This document shows positions 7,205-12,817 of a stretch of 17,825 nucleotides of DNA, piece after piece (within the stretch, counting starts at the first letter, position 1; each line of letters starts with the position of its first letter). This DNA comes from Firmicutes bacterium UBA6418 (lineage in GTDB: Bacteria > Bacillota > Clostridia > Peptostreptococcales > Anaerovoracaceae). The position numbers were made by a program, and so were the translations under genes. The notes beneath the pieces are model-generated. The model was not told the origin of the DNA, made no database searches, and worked only from the letters and a program-made list of their open reading frames with translations. Location of the stretch: contig DJPG01000083.1 of NCBI GenBank assembly GCA_002439735.1, positions 1-17,825 of the forward strand, given 5' to 3'.

Positions 7205-7257
7205 TGCGGTCTCCCTTCCTTAAATCTCAAAAGCCTGTTTCAGAGTTCGACTAAGAT

Positions 7258-7286
7258 ATTATATCACGAAAGTGTGCGAAACACAA
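7258..7286 (-). promoter_or_regulatory. Promoter of the xre-led minus-strand operon
   Basis: On the minus strand, -35 TTGTGT (7286-7281) and -10 TATAAT (7263-7258) are 17 bp apart. The spacer carries TTTCG twice, in GTTTCGCACACTTTCGTG, which could be read by the Xre protein. It lies about 65 bp from the divergent promoter, so one regulator could act on both. Confidence 0.75.
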
Positions 7287-7327
7287 GAGGTTTTCTCTGA
7301 AAACGCTCGAATTTGCACTGATTATGG

Positions 7328-7356
7328 TTGAAATTTCATCGTAGTTGTGGTATAAT
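7328..7356 (+). promoter_or_regulatory. Promoter of the metallopeptidase gene
   Basis: TTGAAA at 7328-7333 and a perfect TATAAT at 7351-7356 are separated by 17 bp. It points to the TTG start at 7395, which has SD AGGAGGG at 7382-7388. Confidence 0.85.
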
Positions 7357-7394
7357 ACATAAGTCCAATCTATTTCCGGTTAGGAGGGTGTGTC

Positions 7395-9332
7395 TTGTCC
7401 AAGAAGTATGATACGTTTGCGGCCTATCTTGAGGATGTGTACTATAACCAGATTTTCAGCAAAATAAAATCATACCTCTTTAACAACAAAGGTCGCTTGG
7501 ATTTGTCGACTTCTGTTGTCCCAGACCCTTCCTATGTGGAATTGAGCGACTTTCAAATCATGAGCATCAATTACCATGAATCGGATACTGATAGGATTGA
7601 ATGCAAGATTGCTATTCGTGCTGAAGTTGAAATTTCCGGACGCGGTCGTCGCGATTATGAAAGCGATACAACTGAGTGTTGGCTGTCAATTCCTTTCTCT
7701 GCGACTCTGAAGAACGGTCTTAAGAATGTTAACATAGGGTATGCATCCGAATACTCAAGAGAACTGTTCCGAGCAGAAGATGCACTGACCAAGTATTTAG
7801 TTCCATACATCTACGCAAAAGATCTCGATAAGCATGCAGAAAAATTTCTCGAAAGATACTGCCCACGAGCCTTAAAGGAACCAATGCCACTTCCTATCAA
7901 AGAGATCGTTGAGCAAATGGGTCTAACTGTTTATCATGCACCGTTGCCGGGTGGCATCTTTGGCCGTACATATTTTAATGATACAAATGTCAAAGTATAT
8001 GGGAATAAAGCATGCACGGAAATAGTGGAGAAGTCCATCAGCTCTGGAACTGTACTTGTTAACCCCGATGTTTTCTTTATGAGGAATATCGGTTCTGTCA
8101 ATAATACCGTAATCCATGAGTGTGTCCATTGGGATAAGCACTATAAGTTCTTCGAGCTTCAAAAACTCCTAAATCCTGACATCCAAGCGATTTCCTGCGC
8201 CGTTGTTGAAGAATATAAGAAAAAGCCAAACCAGCTCGAAGATGAGTTATCATGGATGGAGTGGCAGGCAAATGCGCTGACTCCCAAGATTCTAATTCCT
8301 GCAAAAACCGGTAAATCCAAACTGTCTGAAATCCTAAACAGACTTCGCAGTTCATTCCACGGCCATCTCCGAAACGGATACATTATGGAACTTGCAATCA
8401 GTGAGTTTGCCGACTTTTTCAAGGTATCTACAACTGCCGCAAAGATCCGTGCAGTTGAACTCGGCTTTGAACAGGCCGCAGGTGTGTTTAACTTTGTTGA
8501 CGGTAAGAACTACCCACCGTTCTCTTTCCAAAAAGGCAGTTTGAAAAAAGGGCAGACTTTTATAATTGACCGCAACAACATTATCATTGAGTCCCTTTTT
8601 AATCAGAATCTTGCCGATGATTTCAAAGCGGGACGTTTTATCCATGCCGGGGGTCTGTTCGTTATCAATGATCCAAAGTATGTAAGTATTATTGAGGACA
8701 CAGAACCGGCTCTTACCGAGTACGCATTAGAACATGTTGACGAGTGCTGCTTGGTATTCGACCGCACGACGAGAGTCAGTAGCCACTATGATGACTCTTT
8801 CTATCGGATCTGTTTCCTCTGCCGTGATGCCGATTCAAAGAGTTTTGTGGAGGCAAAATTCAATCCGAGAGAAGGCAAAAATGAGGATGTCCAGAAACGT
8901 GCCCGTGAAATGACCACTATCGCAGCAGAGGCAAAGCGGATATCAGATATTCTGGCTGAAATACCATCCTCATTCTGCGGCACCCTCGATTATCACATTA
9001 AACGTCGTAAATATACCAACGAAAAGTTGGAAGAACGCACTGGCATCAGCTCACGAATGCTTCAGGATTATCGGAATAAGAAGGATGCCAAACCTACTTT
9101 GCAGAGTGTGCTTGCACTCTGTATAGGTCTAAACCTACATCCATCTTTCTCTTATGACCTGATTGCAAAGGCTGGATATAACATTATGACCGCCTCCGAA
9201 GAGTTTCTCGTTTATCGGTACTTGATTGATAATCACCACATGGAAAACATTTTTATGTGGAACGAAAAGCTGCGGGATGCCGGTATTCCGCAGCAATTAC
9301 CTAAAAACGGGAACAAAATGACCGCTTCTTAA
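7395..9332 (+). CDS. ImmA/IrrE-type metallopeptidase with C-terminal HTH
   Basis: This 645-residue protein is much longer than simple ImmA proteins. Residues 1-160 are an unrecognised N-terminal region. Residues about 165-305 are the zinc metallopeptidase: HECVH at 241-245 supplies the HExxH ligands and catalytic Glu, and WMEWQANALTPKILIP (288-302 region) gives E289 as the likely third ligand. A beta-rich middle follows. Residues about 531-590 form an HTH-like unit (NEKLEERTGISSRMLQDYRNKK). ImmA relatives cleave Xre-type repressors to induce mobile elements, as in ICEBs1. Here the only nearby Xre protein is encoded divergently, so it is the natural substrate candidate. The start is TTG, 6 nt after the SD. 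Cleavage of Xre and HTH binding to DNA are inference. Confidence 0.85.
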   Translation: MSKKYDTFAAYLEDVYYNQIFSKIKSYLFNNKGRLDLSTSVVPDPSYVELSDFQIMSINYHESDTDRIECKIAIRAEVEISGRGRRDYESDTTECWLSIPFSATLKNGLKNVNIGYASEYSRELFRAEDALTKYLVPYIYAKDLDKHAEKFLERYCPRALKEPMPLPIKEIVEQMGLTVYHAPLPGGIFGRTYFNDTNVKVYGNKACTEIVEKSISSGTVLVNPDVFFMRNIGSVNNTVIHECVHWDKHYKFFELQKLLNPDIQAISCAVVEEYKKKPNQLEDELSWMEWQANALTPKILIPAKTGKSKLSEILNRLRSSFHGHLRNGYIMELAISEFADFFKVSTTAAKIRAVELGFEQAAGVFNFVDGKNYPPFSFQKGSLKKGQTFIIDRNNIIIESLFNQNLADDFKAGRFIHAGGLFVINDPKYVSIIEDTEPALTEYALEHVDECCLVFDRTTRVSSHYDDSFYRICFLCRDADSKSFVEAKFNPREGKNEDVQKRAREMTTIAAEAKRISDILAEIPSSFCGTLDYHIKRRKYTNEKLEERTGISSRMLQDYRNKKDAKPTLQSVLALCIGLNLHPSFSYDLIAKAGYNIMTASEEFLVYRYLIDNHHMENIFMWNEKLRDAGIPQQLPKNGNKMTAS

Positions 9333-9340
9333 AATAATTC

Positions 9341-9464
9341 GGAAGTCGCACTTCCGGCATAGAATCCTGATTTATCAAGGCTCTTATGTCTTTCGAGACA
9401 TGGGGCCTTATTTTTTTGCCCTTTTGCAGGCTTTTCGGCTATTAAAACCGGAAGTGCGACTTCC
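9341..9464. repeat. 124-bp structure with 17-bp perfect inverted ends
   Basis: GGAAGTCGCACTTCCGG (9341-9357) and CCGGAAGTGCGACTTCC (9448-9464) are exact reverse complements, 90 bp apart. Each arm also contains its own 6-bp palindrome around a 3-nt centre (GGAAGT, CGC or GCG, ACTTCC). The structure encloses the terminator of the metallopeptidase gene and sits where base composition changes to the GC-richer phage half. I see no clear target-site duplication at its ends. It may be a small mobile element, a pair of protein-binding sites, or a recombination site. Confidence 0.75.
9377..9417 (+). terminator. Intrinsic terminator after the metallopeptidase gene
   Basis: ATGTCT, loop TTCG, AGACAT forms the top of a hairpin. 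It is extended below by AAGGCTC pairing with GGGGCCTT including wobble pairs, and followed by A and seven T at 9411-9417. It lies 45 bp after the stop codon. Confidence 0.9.
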
Positions 9465-9499
9465 TCGTGAAAATACGGATTTTCAATAAAATAGTACTT

Positions 9500-9722
9500 G
9501 TGAGTTAAATCTCACGCTTTCAAACGGTACGCCCGCTGGCCCCGGACGATCCAGTACCGCTTGATGGGACAAGTTAATACGAACAGCTGCCTACTGGATA
9601 AGGAAGCTGCAGACCGGAACGGAGGATTCTCCGTCGGGACTGTGGTTGGATTTCTATACCCATTTTGCAGCTGACCATAAGAGTTTCCTCCGTTCCACGC
9701 AAATCGAACGGAGGAAATTTTT
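9500..9722 (+). promoter_or_regulatory. Structured leader hiding the ribosome binding site of the next gene
   Basis: TTTCCTCCGTTC (9684-9695) and GAACGGAGGAAA (9706-9717) form a perfect 12-bp stem with a 10-nt loop. The GGAGG of the following gene (start 9723) is inside the stem. A copy of GAACGGAGGA occurs upstream at 9617-9626 and can pair with the same TCCTCCGTTC, which would free the SD. That upstream copy also has a local partner (ACGGAG 9619-9624 with CTCCGT 9629-9634). Other short stems include GTGAG/CTCAC (9500-9515), CGGTAC/GTACCG (9525-9559) and AGCTGCA/TGCAGCT (9605-9672). I found no consensus promoter here. The pattern fits switch-like control of translation; the signal is unknown. 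Confidence 0.65.
9564..9674 (+). CDS. Possible 36-residue leader peptide
   Basis: An open frame runs from ATG 9564 to TGA 9672-9674 and is open upstream to 9504 without a better start. It has no clear SD. It covers the upstream element (9617-9626) of the alternative pairing in the leader and stops 9 nt before the anti-SD strand, so its translation could decide which hairpin forms. The peptide has no recognisable family. It may equally be a chance frame or the remnant of a longer gene. Confidence 0.25.
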   Translation: MGQVNTNSCLLDKEAADRNGGFSVGTVVGFLYPFCS

Positions 9723-10223
9723 ATGGAAAACGAAGCAAAGAAATTCTTTATTCCCATTGACGGGACACCCATCGAGGTTGGCGAGGAAGTTTACCGGGCG
9801 TACTACCGCCCAATCTGGAATATCCGCTACCACGCTCAAAAGAATGGCGAGTGCCGCTGTACCAAGGCTCAAATCTGGAAATGCGACGGCATTTGCCCCG
9901 GCTGCCCATTCTACGCTGCCGGGAAGAAGGTGTCTCTCGACACGGCCATCGGCGGCGAGGATGACGATCTTGCTCTCGGCGATACGCTGGCGGACGATGC
10001 GCCGACTGCAGATTCTATTCTTATGGACGAAGAACTGCTCAAGGCACTGTATGACGAACTCGACCGTCTTGACCCGGAGGGCAAACGCATCTGTGAGTTG
10101 ATGATGCACCATTCGGAGCGTGAAGCCGCAGAAATCATGGGTATGGCGCGTTCCACTTTCAAGCGGCACTGGGCAAAAATCCGTGCGGTGCTCCAGGACA
10201 ACCTCAAGGATTATTACATCTAA
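9723..10223 (+). CDS. Sigma-70 region 4-like phage regulator with Cys-rich middle
   Basis: This 166-residue protein ends with a region-4-type HTH at about 117-160 (LDPEGKRICELMMHHSEREAAEIMGMARSTFKRHW and onwards), as in sigma factors of the extracytoplasmic type and phage late or early activators. There is no clear region 2, so it may be a DNA-binding regulator rather than a full sigma factor. The middle holds C44, C46, C54, C58 and C61, a possible metal site. The segment 72-105 is very acidic. It is the first gene of the plus-strand early block. Its ribosome binding site is enclosed in the hairpin at 9684-9717, and a terminator follows, so its level is probably controlled separately from downstream genes. 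Confidence 0.75.
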   Translation: MENEAKKFFIPIDGTPIEVGEEVYRAYYRPIWNIRYHAQKNGECRCTKAQIWKCDGICPGCPFYAAGKKVSLDTAIGGEDDDLALGDTLADDAPTADSILMDEELLKALYDELDRLDPEGKRICELMMHHSEREAAEIMGMARSTFKRHWAKIRAVLQDNLKDYYI

Positions 10224-10234
10224 TATCTTCCATC

Positions 10235-10280
10235 ATCCCTTCGGCTGCGGAACTGCGGTCGAAGGGATAAATCTTTTTTT
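10235..10280 (+). terminator. Terminator-like hairpin after the sigma-like gene
   Basis: ATCCCTTCG (10235-10243) pairs perfectly with CGAAGGGAT (10260-10268). After 5 nt comes a run of seven T (10274-10280). The 16-nt loop contains CTGCGG twice. The distance to the T-tract is longer than ideal, so termination may be partial or conditional. Confidence 0.65.
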
Positions 10281-10285
10281 CGGTA

Positions 10286-10323
10286 AAAAGCGGACCGTTT
10301 CGACAGCTTCCCTCCAGTGGGTA
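10286..10323 (+). repeat. Upstream motif, copy A
   Basis: AAAAGCGGACC, 15 variable bases, then CTCCAGTGGGTA. The same two blocks with identical spacing recur at 14799-14836. This copy lies just after the terminator at 10235-10280 and about 50 bp before the small gene at 10371. It looks like a regulatory RNA or DNA element reused in front of phage operon segments. Confidence 0.65.
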
Positions 10324-10370
10324 CTGAGGACAGCAAGACAACTCAGAACCTCGGAAAGGAGGAAACGCCA

Positions 10371-10580
10371 ATGAACGAGTCCACAAACACCAAGCCCGTG
10401 AGCGATGAGGAACTGATCGGTGTGCTTACGGCAATCAGTGTAGTGTCAAAGCGTCTGGCAAAAAAGCTGATTCAGCTGAACCAGGCAAGTCAATCAGAGG
10501 AAGGAGGCAAACACGATGAGCAAAATGAGCGAAATGGAAGCGACTATCCGAGAGTTACGGGATATTGCATCTTCTATTAA
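10371..10580 (+). CDS. Small phage protein of unknown function
   Basis: This is 69 residues starting at ATG 10371, with SD AAGGAGG about 9 nt upstream. Residues 10-40 form a likely amphipathic helix (DEELIGVLTAISVVSKRLAKKLIQL). The rest is polar. The last 65 bp overlap the next gene in another frame, so the tail is probably not constrained on its own. I do not recognise a family. Position suggests an accessory early protein. Confidence 0.6.
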   Translation: MNESTNTKPVSDEELIGVLTAISVVSKRLAKKLIQLNQASQSEEGGKHDEQNERNGSDYPRVTGYCIFY

Positions 10581-10824
10581 CGACATCGCCAACTGGCTGA
10601 CCGATGCGTTCGGCAGCACTGACGATGCGGAGGCTGCATCTGCCCCGGCAAAGACATATTCGCTCGAAGAAGTCAGAGCAATTCTGGCAGAAAAGTCAAG
10701 GGATGGCTTTACTGCTCAGATTCGTGACCTTCTTCAGAAGTATGGGGCAAGCAAGCTCTCCGAGGTGGATTTCGCCCGGTACGGGGACCTTGTGGCGGAT
10801 GCGGAGGTGCTGGGCAATGGGTAA
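10516..10824 (+). CDS. Small phage early protein, helical with a conserved C-terminal part
   Basis: This is 102 residues from ATG 10516 with SD GGAGG at 10503-10507. Residues 5-35 are a predicted amphipathic helix. Residues about 47-100 (YSLEEVRAILAEKSRDGFT, then LLQKYGASKLSEVD) form a small helical domain I have seen in Clostridia prophages, sometimes labelled as an rRNA biogenesis protein without good reason. It overlaps the DUF2800 gene by 8 bp (ATGGGTAA). The function is unknown; the constant location before the DUF2800 nuclease suggests a partner role in phage DNA replication or recombination. Confidence 0.7.
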   Translation: MSKMSEMEATIRELRDIASSINDIANWLTDAFGSTDDAEAASAPAKTYSLEEVRAILAEKSRDGFTAQIRDLLQKYGASKLSEVDFARYGDLVADAEVLGNG

Positions 10825-11941
10825 TCACGCTCTGCTTTCCGCATCCTCCTCCCACAGGTGGCTCAACTGCCCGCCTTCGGCAAGGCTGTGCGAAAGCTAC
10901 GATGATAAGGGCAGCGATTTCGCCGCCGAGGGTACCGACGCCCACGCACTCTGCGAGTATAAGCTCCGAAAAGCACTCGGTATGGCGGCACAGGACCCGA
11001 CCGAAAGTCTTACCTGGTACAGCACCGAAATGGAGGACTGCGCCAACGGCTATGTTGCCTTTGTAATGGAACTGGTCGCGGAAGCAAAGAAGGTCTGTGC
11101 TGACCCTGTTGTGCTGATCGAACAGCGGCTTGATTACTCCAAATATGTAAAAGAGGGCTTCGGCACCGGCGACTGCGTCATCATCGCAGACGGGACGCTA
11201 CACATTGTGGATTACAAGCATGGGCGCGGAGTCCTGGTGGAAGCCGACGATAATCCGCAGATGAAGCTATATGCCCTCGGTGCGCTGGAGCTGTTCGACT
11301 GCATCTATGACATCGACACCGTCAGCATGACGATTTACCAGCCCAGGCGCTCCAATGTCAGCACCTTCACCATTCCGAAGCAGGAGCTTTGCGAATGGGC
11401 AGACAAGGTTTTGACGCCGACCGCAGAGCTGGCCTTCCAAGGCAGCGGCGAATATCACTGCGGCGAATGGTGCCAGTTCTGCAAGGCAAAAGCGGATTGC
11501 CGCGAGAGAGCCAAAGCCAATATGGAGCTTGCCCGATATGAGTTTCGGCAGCCGCCTCTGCTCACGGATGAGGAGGTCGAAGAAATTCTCGGCCAAATCG
11601 ACGGGCTGACTACCTGGGCGTCCGACATCAAGGACTACGCGCTACAGGCGGCTATCAGCGGAAAACAATGGCCCGGCTACAAGCTGGTCGAGGGACGCTC
11701 CAACCGAAAGTACACAGACGAACACGCCGTCATCGCCGCCGTGACCGCCGCAGGGTACGACCCTTATGAACACAAGATTCTCGGTATTACCGCTATGACT
11801 GCGATGCTCGGAAAGAAGCAATTCAACGCAATCCTCGGTGACTTGATCACCAAGCCACAAGGCAAACCCACGCTTGTGCCGGAAAGCGATAAAAGACCGG
11901 AAATGACAACCATTATCGATGATTTTAAGGAGGACAACTGA
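10817..11941 (+). CDS. DUF2800 protein, Cas4/RecB-like Fe-S nuclease
   Basis: This 374-residue protein shows the layout of RecB/Cas4-type PD-(D/E)XK nucleases. C18 (LNCPPS) is a distant first cysteine. EGTDAHALCEYKL gives H43. D119 (GTGDCV) and D132-Y-K134 (VDYKHG) are the metal-binding acids and catalytic lysine. C215, C219, C222 and C228 follow, with C219-x2-C222-x5-C228 plus C18 fitting the four ligands of an Fe-S cluster. It should degrade or process DNA ends, probably with the DUF2815 protein encoded 1 nt downstream, in phage recombination or replication. ATG 10817 is chosen because GGAGG lies at 10803-10807 and the product begins as is usual for the family (MGNHALLSASSSHRWLNC). An open frame extends upstream but is shadowed by the preceding gene. 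Confidence 0.85.
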   Translation: MGNHALLSASSSHRWLNCPPSARLCESYDDKGSDFAAEGTDAHALCEYKLRKALGMAAQDPTESLTWYSTEMEDCANGYVAFVMELVAEAKKVCADPVVLIEQRLDYSKYVKEGFGTGDCVIIADGTLHIVDYKHGRGVLVEADDNPQMKLYALGALELFDCIYDIDTVSMTIYQPRRSNVSTFTIPKQELCEWADKVLTPTAELAFQGSGEYHCGEWCQFCKAKADCRERAKANMELARYEFRQPPLLTDEEVEEILGQIDGLTTWASDIKDYALQAAISGKQWPGYKLVEGRSNRKYTDEHAVIAAVTAAGYDPYEHKILGITAMTAMLGKKQFNAILGDLITKPQGKPTLVPESDKRPEMTTIIDDFKEDN

Positions 11942-11942
11942 T

Positions 11943-12518
11943 ATGTCGAATTCTACCACTAAGCTCGTAAATCCCATGAAGGTCATTACCGGCAAAGATA
12001 CCCGCTGGTCCTACGCCAATGTCTGGGAAGCGAAATCCATCAACGGAGGCACACCGAAGTTCAGTGTCAGTCTCATCATTCCCAAGTCTGACACCGTAAC
12101 CGTCCAGAAGATCAAGGCGGCTATTCAGGCAGCCTATGAGGAGGGGCAGGCCAAGCTCAAGGGCAACGGCCGCTCCGTTCCGCCTTTGACTGCCATTAAA
12201 ACACCCCTGCGCGATGGAGACACCGAGCGTCCGGATGACCCCGCCTATGCCAACAGCTACTTTATCAACGCCAACTCCGCAACTGCTCCCGGTATCGTGG
12301 ACGCCGACTGCAACCCAATCTTGACCCGCTCCGAGGTTTACTCCGGCGTGTACGGTCGTGCCAGCATCAACTTCTACGCCTTCAACAGCAACGGCAACAA
12401 GGGCATTGCCTGCGGGCTGAACAACCTTCAGAAGATCCGTGACGGCGAACCTCTCGGCGGCAAGTCCAGCGCAGCGTCCGATTTCGCCACCGATGTGGAC
12501 GAAGATTTCCTATCTTGA
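11943..12518 (+). CDS. DUF2815 protein, probable ssDNA-binding protein
   Basis: This 191-residue protein starts at ATG 11943 just after the DUF2800 stop (TGATATG), with SD AAGGAGG. The sequence is beta-rich with an acidic C-terminal tail (DFATDVDEDFL), as in ssDNA-binding proteins such as T7 gp2.5, to which DUF2815 has been compared. Typical segments are WSYANVWEAKSING, KFSVSLIIPKSD and YSGVYGRASINFYAF. It probably coats single strands during phage replication and works with the neighbouring nuclease, polymerase and primase-helicase. Function is inferred from family and context. Confidence 0.8.
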   Translation: MSNSTTKLVNPMKVITGKDTRWSYANVWEAKSINGGTPKFSVSLIIPKSDTVTVQKIKAAIQAAYEEGQAKLKGNGRSVPPLTAIKTPLRDGDTERPDDPAYANSYFINANSATAPGIVDADCNPILTRSEVYSGVYGRASINFYAFNSNGNKGIACGLNNLQKIRDGEPLGGKSSAASDFATDVDEDFLS

Positions 12519-12531
12519 GGAGGTGTGCAGC

Positions 12532-12750
12532 ATGAGTATTACCACGATTCTTTGCATTCTGCTTCTGTCCCTGTATCTGCTCCTGGCGGTGTTTTGGATC
12601 GTCAGATCCATCATTGACGCCGTCGATGACCGCAAACGCGATAAGCGCAATGTGGCATGGGAGGAAGAGCGCCGACAGCTTGAGAAGGAACACGCCCTTC
12701 GTGAGGTGGAGTATCACGAAGCCCGTATGAAAGAACTCAACAAAGAGTAA
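12532..12750 (+). CDS. Small single-pass membrane protein with charged helix
   Basis: This is 72 residues from ATG 12532 with GAGGAGG upstream. Residues 3-25 are a hydrophobic membrane helix (leucine-rich, ending in FWIV). From residue 32 onward is a highly charged, likely coiled helix rich in Arg, Glu and Lys. The order suggests membrane anchoring with a cytoplasmic helix. I do not recognise a family. It sits between the ssDNA-binding gene and the polymerase gene and could link phage replication to the membrane, or act as a small spanin- or toxin-like protein; neither can be shown. Confidence 0.7.
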   Translation: MSITTILCILLLSLYLLLAVFWIVRSIIDAVDDRKRDKRNVAWEEERRQLEKEHALREVEYHEARMKELNKE

Positions 12751-12758
12751 TCTCCGAT

Positions 12759-12796
12759 CCCGTGGGCGGTGGGAGTGTTCCTGCCGCCCATTCGGG
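12759..12796 (+). promoter_or_regulatory. GC-rich hairpin before the polymerase gene
   Basis: CCCG, T, GGGCGG (12759-12769) pairs with CCGCCC, ATT, CGGG (12784-12796). The 14-nt loop contains GGAGTGTTCC (12772-12781). No T-tract follows, so it is not a standard terminator. The loop is an exact complement of the loop of the hairpin at 14809-14839. Confidence 0.65.
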
Positions 12797-12817
12797 CTAT
12801 GGAAAGGATTCATGTAT

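Noticed and set aside
9341..9464. Insertion sequence or CRISPR repeat pair
   Set aside because: There is no transposase, no target-site duplication I can see, and only two arms in inverted, not direct, orientation.
9500..9722. tRNA gene in the structured leader
   Set aside because: Several short stems exist, but no cloverleaf with an anticodon arm and a TTCRA-type T-loop could be drawn.
9646..10207. Several overlapping frames on both strands around the sigma-like gene
   Set aside because: Only the frame from 9723 has an SD and an HTH; the others read as low-complexity shadows.
12759..12796. Intrinsic terminator before the polymerase gene
   Set aside because: The stem is strong but no T-tract follows, and the SD of the polymerase gene begins a few bases later.
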